Source of the DNA: Limosilactobacillus portuensis
GTDB lineage: Bacteria > Bacillota > Bacilli > Lactobacillales > Lactobacillaceae
Direction of reading: 5' to 3'
NCBI RefSeq assembly: GCF_014838735.1
Contig: NZ_JABUXQ010000019.1
Coordinates: 1 to 47,329 of the forward strand
DNA length: 47,329 bases
Part shown: piece after piece, positions 26,187 to 35,646 of the stretch
Position numbering within the stretch: position 1 is the first letter of the stretch
How the letters are laid out: every line of letters starts with the position of its first letter
The notes under the pieces: generated by a model
Database searches by the model: none
What the model was told of the DNA's origin: nothing
Seen by the model: the letters and a program-made list of their open reading frames with translations, nothing else
Program-made: the position numbers and the translations under genes

Positions 26187-26281
26187 CGACTCCTTTTTAT
26201 GAAAATTAGCATAACTAATGCAGTAGTTTAGCAGATCTTAATCTAGGTCACAATAAGTATTTGGATTAAACCAGAAATTGT

Positions 26282-26310
26282 TTGACGCTTTTTATCGACA
26301 GGTGTAGATT
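26282..26310 (+). promoter_or_regulatory. Promoter with cop-box-like operator
   Basis: TTGACG (26282-26287), a 17-base spacer and TAGATT (26305-26310). The decamer GACAGGTGTA (26297-26306) inside the spacer matches the CopY operator TACANNTGTA with one change. A repressor bound here would cover the -10, so autoregulation by the next gene's product is likely. Confidence 0.6.
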
Positions 26311-26328
26311 TTAAATTGAGGTGAGGAC

Positions 26329-26760
26329 ATGGAAGAAAAAACAGATATTACACCAGCAGAATGGCAAGTAATGCGGATCATCTGGACCCTCAGTAAAGCA
26401 ACTAGCACCCAAGTAATTGAAATTCTCCAGCAAAAGGTTGATTGGAAACCCGCGACAATTAAGACATTGCTCCGGCGTTTGGTAGAAAAGGGGGCTCTAA
26501 AGACAACTCGTCAAGGCCGTGGTTTTATCTATTCCCCATTAATCAAGGAGCAGATTACCATGAATGAAGCCGCGGATCAGTTGTTTAACAGTATTTGCGA
26601 GATGCATGTTGGTGCGACGCTTAGCCATGTGATTAATGGCGCCGTTCTCAGTCGAAAAGATATTGAACAACTCCAAAGATTATTAGTCGAAAAAAAGAAA
26701 AACGCCCCGGAGAACGTCGAATGTAACTGTGTTCCGGGAATGGCAATGGATTGTAAGTAA
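26329..26760 (+). CDS. CopY-like (BlaI/MecI/CopY family) repressor
   Basis: 143 residues. The N-terminal winged helix (ITPAEWQVMRIIWTL, WKPATIKTLLRRLVEKG) is followed by a dimerisation region. The C-terminus ends in CNC, seven residues, then C (ECNCVPGMAMDCK), resembling the CxCxxxxCxC metal site of CopY, which releases DNA on binding Cu(I). One of the four usual cysteines is missing, so metal specificity is uncertain. AGGTGAGGAC precedes the ATG. Unlike classic copYAB operons, no copper ATPase follows; the next gene, 14 bases on, is a UbiB-like kinase. Confidence 0.85.
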   Translation: MEEKTDITPAEWQVMRIIWTLSKATSTQVIEILQQKVDWKPATIKTLLRRLVEKGALKTTRQGRGFIYSPLIKEQITMNEAADQLFNSICEMHVGATLSHVINGAVLSRKDIEQLQRLLVEKKKNAPENVECNCVPGMAMDCK

Positions 26761-26774
26761 GGAGGAGCTTATTA

Positions 26775-28541
26775 ATGGCTGAAGAGACAACACCATCCCC
26801 AAGAAAGCGTCTTCGGGGGATTATGCAGGTAATGCGCCAGTATCACTTCCTAAGCAACTTTTATCATCAAAAAAATCCGGAAGAGGTTTGTCAGGCGCTA
26901 GAAGAGCTCGGTCCAACTTTTATTAAGATGGGACAAATCCTTTCTACTCGTGCAGACTTGGTAAGCCCAGAATATATAAAGGCCTTACGAAAGCTTCAGG
27001 ATGATGTTCCAGCTGATAGTTTTGCAAGTGTTAAGAAGACTTTTGAGACGGAAACCGGGAAAAAGATTAGTGAAGTTTTTAAGACATTTGATCGAGATCC
27101 GTTCGCTTCAGCCTCAATTGGGCAGGTTCACCATGCTGAGTTGAAAGATGGAACGACAGTAGTTGTTAAAATTCAGCATCCTGATGTTACTAAATTAGTA
27201 GATACAGATTTGGCGCTGTTAAAGCGGGCAGTTGAACTGCTAAAATATGTTCCAACTGGGATTAGCGTTGTTGATCCCGTAAAAATTTTTAACGCTTTAA
27301 GTAATTCACTAAGGAGTGAAATTGACACAATTCAAGAGGCCAAGAATGGGATTGAGTTTTACCGGCTTAACAATGGTCAGTCAATTATCCGGGTTCCGAA
27401 GGTCTACTTTAAATACTGTGCTCCTAAAATTTTAGTTAATGAGTACATGTCCGGGAAGAGTATTAAGTACCTGGCTAACGCTCCATTGAGTAAGGAACCT
27501 GAACAAGCAAAAACTCAACGACAGATTCGGCATGAGATTGCTCAAGTATTAGTTAAGAACTTCCTTAAGCAAGTCTTTGTTGATCACTTTTTCCAGGCTG
27601 ATCCGCACCCAGGGAATATCTTAATTCGTCACCTGACTCAGGACGAAGCTCAAATGGACCAGGTTGAGTTAGAAAAGAAATTAGAAAAGCAGATCGGTTC
27701 TACTAAAATCAGCTATCAACAAGAGAAGGTTCTTCCACCATATCGGGTTATCTGGATTGACTTTGGAATGATGGGAAGAATTTCGCCAGCAACTGCGGAT
27801 GGAATTGCCAAAATTGTATTAGCCGTTAATTCACAGGACATTCATGAAATTGGTCAATCAATTATTCCAATGTGCGAACAGGTGGGACCGTTTGATGAGC
27901 AGAAATTTTATCGGGAACTTGGCAAATTCCTTCGGCCGTACTTAAATGCAGGCCTTGCTGAAATTAATTTTACTAAGATGCTTTATCAGATTGTTCAGCT
28001 ATGTCAAAATAATAACCTTCAGATTCATTCCCAAGTGACAATGCTAGTACGGGCATTTGGAATCTTAGAGACAATTATCGCTAAGCTTGATCCTTCACTT
28101 TCAATGCTGGAGGTTGCTCGACCATTTGGCAAGCAGTACTTGAAGCAGCATTTTGATTTTCGTACCCAGTTAGATAATAGCTTATGGGGAAGCTATCGTG
28201 CTGTGAAGAATATTACACAAATGCCAGGGAAGCTGAACACCTTTTTTGATGCAATTAGTGATGGAAATGCCCAAATTAATTTTCATTATGCTGACCAGGA
28301 ACATCTAATGAAGTGGCTTAGCCGAATTGTTAACCGGATAATTATTGCAATTATTTTGGCGGCAATTATTGTTGGTTCATCGTTGCTAGTGGAGGGCAGT
28401 ACTGGTCATCCCCACATTTACCATCTTGGTGTCTTTGGTTATTCGTTAGCAATCATTATAATTATCACAATGGCGGTTAGTGAATTGATCCGTCGCTACC
28501 GGAAGTATCGTCGGCAGAAAAAGGAGTACGGGAAGAAATGA
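26775..28541 (+). CDS. UbiB/ABC1/AarF-family atypical kinase-like membrane protein
   Basis: 588 residues. ABC1 family signatures: KxGQ motif at 51-54 (FIKMGQILSTRADL), ASIGQVH in place of the Gly loop (113-119), Lys 132 (VVVKIQHP), Glu 223 (VNEYMSG), QADPHPGN at 274-281 with D276 and N281, and DFG at 329-331. Two C-terminal membrane helices follow (IIIAIILAAIIVGSSLLV and YSLAIIIIITMAVSEL). Family members bind and hydrolyse ATP and support quinone lipid synthesis; lactobacilli of this type generally lack quinone pathways, so the role here is open, perhaps lipid handling or stress. AAGGAGGAGC precedes the ATG. Coupled to the next gene by an ATGA overlap. Confidence 0.9.
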   Translation: MAEETTPSPRKRLRGIMQVMRQYHFLSNFYHQKNPEEVCQALEELGPTFIKMGQILSTRADLVSPEYIKALRKLQDDVPADSFASVKKTFETETGKKISEVFKTFDRDPFASASIGQVHHAELKDGTTVVVKIQHPDVTKLVDTDLALLKRAVELLKYVPTGISVVDPVKIFNALSNSLRSEIDTIQEAKNGIEFYRLNNGQSIIRVPKVYFKYCAPKILVNEYMSGKSIKYLANAPLSKEPEQAKTQRQIRHEIAQVLVKNFLKQVFVDHFFQADPHPGNILIRHLTQDEAQMDQVELEKKLEKQIGSTKISYQQEKVLPPYRVIWIDFGMMGRISPATADGIAKIVLAVNSQDIHEIGQSIIPMCEQVGPFDEQKFYRELGKFLRPYLNAGLAEINFTKMLYQIVQLCQNNNLQIHSQVTMLVRAFGILETIIAKLDPSLSMLEVARPFGKQYLKQHFDFRTQLDNSLWGSYRAVKNITQMPGKLNTFFDAISDGNAQINFHYADQEHLMKWLSRIVNRIIIAIILAAIIVGSSLLVEGSTGHPHIYHLGVFGYSLAIIIIITMAVSELIRRYRKYRRQKKEYGKK

Positions 28542-29488
28542 TTATTTTAACCCTTTCTTTACTAATTGTTCTCCTGTGGTGGCCTTTACCCAAGAAGAAT
28601 GAGTGGGCGTTGTGCTGGACCGGCTTGCTGTTAATTTTGATTGGCGGACAAATTGGCTATTCAATGACATTCACTGCATTTAGTCTAGGGGTCGCAAGCC
28701 TCTTGATCTGGTTGGAATCAATTAAGGCAATTCTGGTTCGGCACTTTTCAACGGACGCCCAGCTGGTTAAATACAATCAGAAGACATTTACTTTAATGCT
28801 TTTAAACCTGTTTGTTTGCTTACCACTACTATTTAAGTATCAAGAACATTTTCCCTGGCTTAACCACCAGGTGATTTTGACCGCACTAATAGTTAATGGG
28901 ATAACCACTCTTGGATTAGTAATTTTCTGGGGAGCAATTGTTACTTTGCAATTGCTCTCAAAACCTGTTAAAGCTGATTGTTTGATTGTCCTCGGTGCTG
29001 GCTTGCGACATGGAAAAGTTCCACCTGTTTTGGCAGCACGGTTGCAACGAGCTGCTACCTGTTGGAAGTTAAATCGTAACGCTACAATTATAGTTACTGG
29101 TGGAATTTTACATGGCGAGAAATTATCTGAGGCTCGGGCAATGGCAAAATACCTGACGACTCATGGAATTCCTCAAGATCGGATCATCCTGGAAGAGCAG
29201 GCGATGAATACTTGGGATAATTTACGAAACTGCCAAAAGTTATTGCAAAAGCGGGCCGAATCTAAACAGAAAATTATCGTTATAACTAGCTCATTCCACA
29301 TCTTTAGGACCTATAATTATTTACGCAGGTTGAAGTTATCCTGGTCGATTGTTCCTAGTAAGACTCCATGGAAGCTGCAACCCTTAACCGTTGTTCGAGA
29401 CTATCTAGGAATTATACGGGATCATTATCGTAGTTGGTTAGCCATTCTGTTTGTTTTCCTAGCTATTGCTGAGTTGCTTGAAAGATAA
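28538..29488 (+). CDS. DUF218 (YdcF/SanA-like) membrane protein
   Basis: 316 residues. About five N-terminal membrane segments lead to a soluble DUF218 domain at about 145-290: DCLIVLGAGL, RLQRAATCW, IIVTGGILHGEKLSEARAMA, and EEQAMNTWDNLRNC, IIVITSSFHIFRTYNYLRR. Related E. coli proteins (ElyC, SanA, YdcF) influence envelope lipid carriers and permeability. The gene is coupled to the UbiB-like gene, suggesting a joint envelope task in the CopY-like operon. Terminator follows at once. Confidence 0.85.
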   Translation: MIILTLSLLIVLLWWPLPKKNEWALCWTGLLLILIGGQIGYSMTFTAFSLGVASLLIWLESIKAILVRHFSTDAQLVKYNQKTFTLMLLNLFVCLPLLFKYQEHFPWLNHQVILTALIVNGITTLGLVIFWGAIVTLQLLSKPVKADCLIVLGAGLRHGKVPPVLAARLQRAATCWKLNRNATIIVTGGILHGEKLSEARAMAKYLTTHGIPQDRIILEEQAMNTWDNLRNCQKLLQKRAESKQKIIVITSSFHIFRTYNYLRRLKLSWSIVPSKTPWKLQPLTVVRDYLGIIRDHYRSWLAILFVFLAIAELLER

Positions 29489-29490
29489 AT

Positions 29491-29532
29491 AGTAAGAGAC
29501 CTGGAAAGACAAAATTTTCCAGGTCTCTACTT
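29491..29532. terminator. Bidirectional terminator
   Basis: AGTAAGAGACCTGGAAA pairs with TTTTCCAGGTCTCTACTT; T/A-rich ends on both sides serve the DUF218 and VOC genes. Confidence 0.85.
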
Positions 29533-29586
29533 ATTTGTTAACGTTTCCGAATTTATCGCATCTAATTGGCTAAATCAAGTTAATTC

Positions 29587-29979
29587 TTATTTATTTGCAT
29601 AAACCGAAACTTCAATCAGGTTCTTGTCGGGATCATGAACGTAGATTGAAGTCATTGCTCCTTCAGAACCTTGCTTTTCGACTGGTCCTTCGACAACATC
29701 GACGTAATAACTATTAAAGTGGTGGAGAATATCGTCGACCTTATCTCCAGCAACTAAACAAAGATCGGCTGCCCCGATAGTTGGGTGGCTAGCCACTAAT
29801 TTAGATGGTCGGTCAGTCTTTTGAAGCCGAATAAGCTGGTGACCACATCGAAGGGTAATTACATCATCATTACTTTGCTGATCAATTACTGGCATATCAA
29901 AGACTTCATGGTAGAAGCGCATAGACTCTTCAAGATTACTAACGGTCAATACAATATGATCGATTCTTCGCATTTTCAT
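29587..29979 (-). CDS. VOC-family (glyoxalase/dioxygenase fold) protein
   Basis: 130 residues with the VOC pattern: RIDHIVLTVSNLEESMRFYHEVF (metal ligand His 8), a second strand set around HQLIRLQK, and the C-terminal VHDPDKNLIEVSVY with the metal-binding Glu. Such proteins bind a divalent metal and act on oxoaldehydes, antibiotics or aromatic diols; the substrate here is unknown. The ATG has AGAGGA upstream. Monocistronic. Confidence 0.88.
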   Translation of the reverse strand: MKMRRIDHIVLTVSNLEESMRFYHEVFDMPVIDQQSNDDVITLRCGHQLIRLQKTDRPSKLVASHPTIGAADLCLVAGDKVDDILHHFNSYYVDVVEGPVEKQGSEGAMTSIYVHDPDKNLIEVSVYANK

Positions 29980-30082
29980 AATTGATTCCTCTTTTCTCGG
30001 CTATTATTATACGATGTTCCGTTTTAGATTGGCAAACAGGAATTCGAAGCGTAAAATCGGTTGATGGGAATGGGGGATGAAA

Positions 30083-30460
30083 ATGAAAATAAAAAACTTA
30101 GTTGCGGTTGCTGTTTTTGCCTTCTTTGGCGGTATTTTTCGCTATCTGTTCAGTTTTAATTTAGGCGAATGGGGGATCATGGTCGCCAACCTTATTGGTT
30201 GCTTCCTGTTATCATTTCTTACCTATTATGTAATTGAACGGGACCTCTTAGCTGGTTGGTTGAACTTAGGATTAGGAACAGGACTGATTGGGGCCTTCAC
30301 AACGTTTTCGTCATTTACCACTAGTGTCTTAAACCTTAGTAAAAGCAATTTTTGGGTTGGCGGTGGTTATTTCCTTGTTAGCCTTTTAGGCGGCTTCTTT
30401 GCGGCCCTTATTGGTTTTATTTTGGCGCAATTATTGGTGAAAATGGAGGAAGACAAATGA
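30083..30460 (+). CDS. crcB1: Fluoride channel FluC/CrcB, first subunit
   Basis: About 125 residues and four membrane helices. Family motifs: GGIFRYLF at the start, NLIGCFLLSFL (Asn in helix 2) and the helix-3 break GLIGAFTTFSSFT. These channels let fluoride out of the cell. Gram-positives often use two different subunits that form an antiparallel heterodimer, as the second crcB gene here suggests. ATG 30083 fits the GGGGGA ribosome site (about 6 bases); an ATG at 30077 is too close to it. The stop overlaps the next ATG. No fluoride riboswitch was seen upstream. Confidence 0.9.
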   Translation: MKIKNLVAVAVFAFFGGIFRYLFSFNLGEWGIMVANLIGCFLLSFLTYYVIERDLLAGWLNLGLGTGLIGAFTTFSSFTTSVLNLSKSNFWVGGGYFLVSLLGGFFAALIGFILAQLLVKMEEDK

Positions 30461-30795
30461 TTTTAGTTGGCTTTGGCGCATCATGCGGTGCCCTTCTTCG
30501 TTATCTATTCACCTATTTATGGAAGCAGTTGCGAGTTGATTGGCCAGGAGCAACGTTATTGATTAATCTTACTGGTGCGTTCTGTTTAGGAATATTAATT
30601 CACCACTTTCCTGCTAATCAGTTTACGATTCTTTTTTTGGAAACAGGATTCTTAGGTGGATACACAACTTTCTCAACCTTAAACACTGAATTAGTTGCGA
30701 TGTATAATGATCATCAGTGGTTTAATTTAATAATTTATGGCACTCTATCCTATCTTGGTGGACTTGGTCTTGCTTGGCTGGGAATGCAACTTTAA
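30457..30795 (+). CDS. crcB2: Fluoride channel FluC/CrcB, second subunit
   Basis: 112 residues, four helices. Motifs GASCGALLRYLFTYLWK, TLLINLTGAFCLGIL and TGFLGGYTTFSTLNTE are all as in the family. It starts with ATGA overlapping the first subunit gene, so the two are made together as a heterodimer. Confidence 0.92.
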   Translation: MILVGFGASCGALLRYLFTYLWKQLRVDWPGATLLINLTGAFCLGILIHHFPANQFTILFLETGFLGGYTTFSTLNTELVAMYNDHQWFNLIIYGTLSYLGGLGLAWLGMQL

Positions 30796-30813
30796 GGAAA
30801 AGGGGAAGATCTT

Positions 30814-33340
30814 TTGAATAAGGCAGTACAATCAACAATTCCCGCAGAAATTGAAGTGCGGGGTGGTCGTGTTCATAATCTAAAAAATATTAACGTTAAT
30901 ATTCCGCTACATAAATTCGTTGCAATTTCGGGCTTATCCGGTTCTGGGAAAAGCTCGTTAGCAATGGGAATTCTGTATGAAGAAGGTTCCCGACGGTACT
31001 TGGAGGCTTTATCGACGTACACGCGACGGCGGATCAAGTTGGGGGGCTCAAGCACAGGTTGATAGCGTTAAACACATTCCGTCAGCGTTAGCACTTCACC
31101 AACGCCCAGCAGTTCCGTCTGAGCGAGCAACTGTTGGAACAATGAGCGAGATTTTTAATGTGATTCGGTTAATCTTTTCTCGCTTAGGTTCACCTGTTTG
31201 CCCAAACGGTCACAGGTTAAAGCCAAATCTTAAAATTGCCCAGGCAATGAGCAAGTCTGGAGATGAAATGGGTGTTTTGACTTGCCCTGAATGTGGAGTA
31301 AAGTTTAATGCCTTTTCTGCTGAAGACTTTGCCTTTAATTCTGATGGCGCCTGCAAGCGATGCCAGGGGACTGGTCGCGTTCGGGAGCTAGACGAAGAAA
31401 AATTAATTGGCGATGAGAATTTGACGCTGGATGAAGGAGCGGTTGCGTCATGGCACCTTCCTGGTCGAAACTTTATGCCTCAAGTTGCAGAACAAGCCGG
31501 TGTCCGGATTAACGTTCCCTATAAGGATCTCTCACTTAAGGAAAAGAATTTTGTCTTAAATGGTCCAAGTAAGAAGTACAAAATGGATTTTGTTTCGGGG
31601 ACTGGCCGGGTCTTCCACGATTTTAATGCTTTGTATGAAAATGCTCATGAGGCAGTTCTTGAGTCGGCAAAGACAAGTAAAAGTGCTCGGGCACAGCAAC
31701 GAATTAACGAATTCTTTCATTCATCAGTTTGTCCCGTTTGTCATGGAACTCGGTTGCGCCCGGAACTCCTAACCCAACTAGCTGGTGGTAAAAATATTGC
31801 AGAAGTTACTGATTTAACTCTTGGTGAACTTGATCAATGGAAGCAAAGCGTTTTAAGCGAATTGCCAGCGAACATGGATAAAATGGCAACCGCGATTTTT
31901 AAGCAATTTGATGACAATCTTCGCCCATTATTAGAACTTGGGTTAGATTACCTCGCCCTTTCACGGAACGGTAATACCTTATCAACCGGTGAACTACAGC
32001 GAATTCAATTATCGCGGACGTTACGGACGCAGACAACGGGAGTTTTGTATGTTCTGGATGAACCGTCAATTGGCCTTCACCCTGATAATATTAACGGTCT
32101 TCTTTATGTATTTCATGAATTGGTTGAACAAGGTAATTCACTAGTAGTAGTTGATCACAATATTGATATTATTAGAGCTGCAGATTGGGTGGTTGAGATT
32201 GGTCCTGGCTCTGGTGCCGAGGGAGGAAGGGTAATCGACCAGGGAACTCCTGCAGAATTAAAAAAGAAAACTGCTTCCTTAATTGGACCATTTTTGAACG
32301 GCAAAGCCCAGATTAAGGTTCGCCAAACGACAAGCGAAAAAGCAGCTTCTGAAACCAGTTTTACGGTCAGTAACTACTTTAACCTTAAAAACGTTACTGC
32401 CATAATCCCAACAAACCAGATTACCGCAGTTACCGGGTTTTCGGGTGCGGGGAAAACTAGTTTGATCCTTGATAGCCTAGTGCCGGCCTTAAAGGCTCAA
32501 GAGAAGGGTGACTCACTTCCAAAACAGATCGATAAATTAAATACCCCAATCAAAAGCGTTGTCAGCGTTGATGCTGTTCCGGTGGGGAAGAGTACCCGTT
32601 CAACGGTCGCAACGTACACAAGTATTATGGACAATCTTCGGCGGCTGTTTGCAGCTCAACCAGCAGCAAAGGAAAAACACTGGACTGCGAGTTACTTCTC
32701 TTATAATAATAAGCAGGGTGCTTGTTCAAACTGTGGCGGGACAGGGATCGTAACCCTTGATATACAGTACTTACCAGATATGCAACAGGTTTGTCCCGTT
32801 TGTAACGGTGACCGGTATAATAAGGAGATTCAACAAATTAAGTGGCATGATTATTCAATCGTTGATTTGTTAAGCCTCGACGTTCGTCATGCAATTCCGA
32901 TTTTTAAGGATGTGCCGAAAATTCAACGTGAATTAAAACTTCTTGATGAAGTCGGTCTTGGTTATCTTCATCTTGGTGAAAGTACGCCAACGCTTTCTGG
33001 TGGGGAAGCTCAACGGTTGAAGCTTGTTAAGCATTTGAATCGTCAGCAAAAAACGACCCTGTTTGTCTTCGATGAGCCATCAGTTGGGTTACATCCCCTT
33101 GATGTTCAAGTCTTGCTTCAGGTAATGCAACGCTTAATTGATCGGGGAGCAACAATTATTATCATTACCCATGATGTCAATTTAATGGTAAATGCTGATT
33201 ATCTAATTGATTTAGGACCACGTGGGGGTAAGAATGGCGGACGTATTGTTGCTCAAGGCCATCCAGCTGACTTAATTCGCAACCCGAAGAGCTTAACCAC
33301 TCAGTATCTTGCAGAATTTGTTGGTCGTTTCCAAAATTAA
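30814..33340 (+). pseudogene. UvrA-paralogue ABC ATPase, frameshifted in a G run
   Basis: The first part ends at 31062 after the first Walker A ([27 protein letters not shown]). The rest is read one frame over to 33340. A run of six G at 31041-31046 is the break; with five G the join reads [17 protein letters not shown] and gives one protein of 841 residues. Later features: zinc site CPECG with CKRCQGTG, signature LSTGELQRIQLSR, Walker B VLDEPS, second Walker A GFSGAGKTS, zinc site CSNCGGTG with CPVCNGD, second signature LSGGEAQRLKL. It is shorter than UvrA (about 950) and lacks the UvrB-binding insert, like UvrA2-type proteins thought to act in DNA damage or drug tolerance. As written it is not functional. 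Confidence 0.88.
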
Positions 33341-33353
33341 ATGGAGTGAAACA

Positions 33354-33377
33354 GAACTAGCCCGCTAGTTCGTTTTT
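33354..33377 (+). terminator. Short hairpin after the UvrA-like gene
   Basis: GAACTAGC-CC-GCTAGTTC followed by GTTTTT. The following bases (ACTCCCGTCGACGCGTAGCTAG) are GC-rich and look like an intergenic repeat unit. Confidence 0.55.
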
Positions 33378-33411
33378 GAACTCCCGTCGACGCGTAGCTA
33401 GTTTTTAGAAA

Positions 33412-33466
33412 ACACAAATAGGGATTCAGTGTTCGGATTTTCCGAGCACTAAATCCCTATTTGTGT
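33412..33466. terminator. Very long bidirectional terminator
   Basis: ACACAAATAGGGATT-AGTG-TCGGA pairs with TCCGA-CACT-AATCCCTATTTGTGT, a stem of about 26 bp with two interruptions. It separates the UvrA-like gene from the convergent TVP38 gene. Confidence 0.8.
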
Positions 33467-33509
33467 ATTGCGTCGTTTGTATTTTATCTATTATGTCACA
33501 GCCCTTTAG

Positions 33510-34202
33510 TTATTCAGTTTCTAAGCGTTTTTTGTGTATTTCATCAATCTTTTTCACAACAAGGTAGATCCCGATAAGAACCAAAATGCAGATAATAACG
33601 CTAATGATTCGTTTGAGATTACCGCGGAAAATTGCATCCCCACCAAAGGCATAGAGGAATGATGTTGGCGCCATCCCTACCAGAACCATTGCCATATATT
33701 GTCGTCGATTGACATTTAACTGAGCCCCAGCGTAATTAACAAGAATGCTAGGAATAACTGGGATCATAAAACCGATCGTCAGACCAATAAGGGGATGTTT
33801 TTGGTGCATTAATGATTTAATTAGTTTGTGCTGCTTAACCTTTTTTGAAAACTTAATTTTTCTGATCAAGCTCATTACAATACAGTTTCCAAGAACATTT
33901 CCCATCCAGTTAATAATAAAGCCAAAGAAGGGACCGTAACAAAGTCCCGAGAGGATACAAATAACTGAATTTGAAAGTCCGGGAATAGAATTTAAGATCG
34001 CAATTAAGCCAAGAAGAAGTAGAGAATTAGCGATTCCATGGGCCCTAATCATGTGCAGGAGAATTTCTTTTTCGTGTGGTACGGGGTGGATCAAAAGATC
34101 AATTTCAGGTTTATAGTTTTGATAAATAAAAATAACAATAATAATTGCTAAGAAAATTCCTAGAGCAATTAGCAATTTTTTGTTAAGGGTCTTTTTTTTC
34201 AT
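33510..34202 (-). CDS. TVP38/TMEM64 (SNARE-associated/DedA-like) membrane protein
   Basis: 230 residues. One N-terminal helix (LLIALGIFLAIIIVIFIY), then the VTT domain: ILNSIPGLSNSVICILSGLCYGPFFGFIINWMGNVLG and MIPVIPSILVNYAGAQLNVNRRQYMAM, as in the TVP38 branch. Family members are lipid scramblases or transporters. The ATG at 34202 begins MKKKTLNKK; the frame extends upstream but overlaps the neighbouring gene and adds nothing family-like. It starts 17 bases after the DUF2075 gene and is probably cotranscribed with it. Confidence 0.88.
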   Translation of the reverse strand: MKKKTLNKKLLIALGIFLAIIIVIFIYQNYKPEIDLLIHPVPHEKEILLHMIRAHGIANSLLLLGLIAILNSIPGLSNSVICILSGLCYGPFFGFIINWMGNVLGNCIVMSLIRKIKFSKKVKQHKLIKSLMHQKHPLIGLTIGFMIPVIPSILVNYAGAQLNVNRRQYMAMVLVGMAPTSFLYAFGGDAIFRGNLKRIISVIICILVLIGIYLVVKKIDEIHKKRLETE

Positions 34203-34218
34203 TATATACTCTACTTTC

Positions 34219-35466
34219 TTAATAACTAAGACCAGCGTTTTTGAAGAGCTGAACGAGTGAATTACGTAAGAGCGGGTCATGGGCGTAAATATATGTGCCA
34301 TACACGCCCCGCTTAAAGAGAACATTGAGAGAATTCATAATCATTCGTTCTTCAAGAGCTTTGATTTCTTGAGGATCCGTTAGATCATCACGTTTCTTAA
34401 ATGCCTCTGAATCTGTATATTTATCGAGGTTAATTTGTAGTTTCTTAGTTCCGGGAACTTGGCTAATTGGTGGACCAATGATAATCCCCGTATAGTTCAA
34501 ATCAAATCCCTGACAAGTATAAATTGAGCCAACTTCATTGATTGTTTGAGGTAGTTCAGCCCAGGGAGTGACAGTATAGTTATATTGATCCCAGGGTAAC
34601 TTGAATTGTCCTTCTTTAATATAGTGCTTACCGCCATCAAGAGTTGATGGATATCCAGAAGTCGATAAAATTCGTGAAAGACCAACTTCATCATTTCGTT
34701 TAACAATTGCCTGACGCATTTTTTCCGCATCGTCATAAATCCGAAAGTCATAGTTCTGACGACTATTTTTTGGAATTGCTGCAAGTTCGTATTGATCTGT
34801 AAAGTGATTAAACCAATCAATCAATTGATCGCTAGCGGTCATCCTAAATTGGTGACGAAGGTGGTACTCTTGATGAGGGTATTGGTGAGTAATCTTTTCC
34901 AGTCGCTTAGGAGTCCACAAACTCTTCATCCTTAGAACCTGATATTGATCAAAAACTAGAACAACGACTTTCGCCCGTTTGATAATCTCAACTAACTGAT
35001 TATCGTGATAAAAATTATTGTAATGATCAGCTTTTGATAATAGAAGGTGGGCCTCATCAATTACGGCAATATCAATATTTTGCTGGTTCTTATCTAACTG
35101 GTTAATTAGTGAAGTAGGACGGGTGAAATCTTTTTTATAAAGGCCCTTAATTGGACCAGCAATCTCGCGATAAACTTTTAAAATTTCTGGATGGTTAACC
35201 AGAAAGTAGTTTTTAGTTTTAAAAAATGGTGAGGTTGGATTCTGACGAGCTGATTGTTGGAATCGTTCGAAGAGGTTTGATAAAACAACACTTTTTCCCG
35301 TTCCAGCGTCACCATAAATTGTGTAAATTGCAGGAAAGTTGTTGTTTAAATGCTTTGCCGCAAATTCAGTAATGGAATTAACCAAGTTTTCCTGCTCGGT
35401 CGTTAAAGTTTTAAATGGCGATAATTTTTCGGTAGCTTTATTGGTAAGCTGGTTCAACACACTCAT
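34219..35466 (-). CDS. DUF2075 P-loop ATPase/helicase-like protein
   Basis: About 415 residues. Walker A GDAGTGKSVV near residue 58 and Walker B VIDEAHLL near 140 fit the DUF2075 family of superfamily 1-type ATPases. The C-terminal half keeps YTCQGFDLNYTGIIIGPP and RGVYGTYIYAHD, the UvrD-like C-terminal helicase motifs. The biochemical role is not established; relatives occur alone or beside nuclease genes in defence loci. Start choice is uncertain: ATG 35466 is directly preceded by AAAAGAGGG, while ATG 35484 has a weak site. Upstream of the TVP38 gene. Confidence 0.82.
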   Translation of the reverse strand: MSVLNQLTNKATEKLSPFKTLTTEQENLVNSITEFAAKHLNNNFPAIYTIYGDAGTGKSVVLSNLFERFQQSARQNPTSPFFKTKNYFLVNHPEILKVYREIAGPIKGLYKKDFTRPTSLINQLDKNQQNIDIAVIDEAHLLLSKADHYNNFYHDNQLVEIIKRAKVVVLVFDQYQVLRMKSLWTPKRLEKITHQYPHQEYHLRHQFRMTASDQLIDWFNHFTDQYELAAIPKNSRQNYDFRIYDDAEKMRQAIVKRNDEVGLSRILSTSGYPSTLDGGKHYIKEGQFKLPWDQYNYTVTPWAELPQTINEVGSIYTCQGFDLNYTGIIIGPPISQVPGTKKLQINLDKYTDSEAFKKRDDLTDPQEIKALEERMIMNSLNVLFKRGVYGTYIYAHDPLLRNSLVQLFKNAGLSY

Positions 35467-35646
35467 CCCTCTTTTGATAATCATGCCTAATTTTAAATGA
35501 GGAAACGGTATTCGTCAATTTTAGTAACGATGAATTTCTGTAGTGGACTTTAAAGTGTTAAAATGAAATAAATGTTTTAAATTATCTTTACAAAAGAATA
35601 TAAAATAATCTAAATAAGCAATAAATGATTAGAAAGGGTGGCACAG

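Noticed and set aside
29980-30076. Fluoride riboswitch upstream of the crcB pair
   Set aside because: The conserved GGNGATGG and closing elements could not be found in the short leader.
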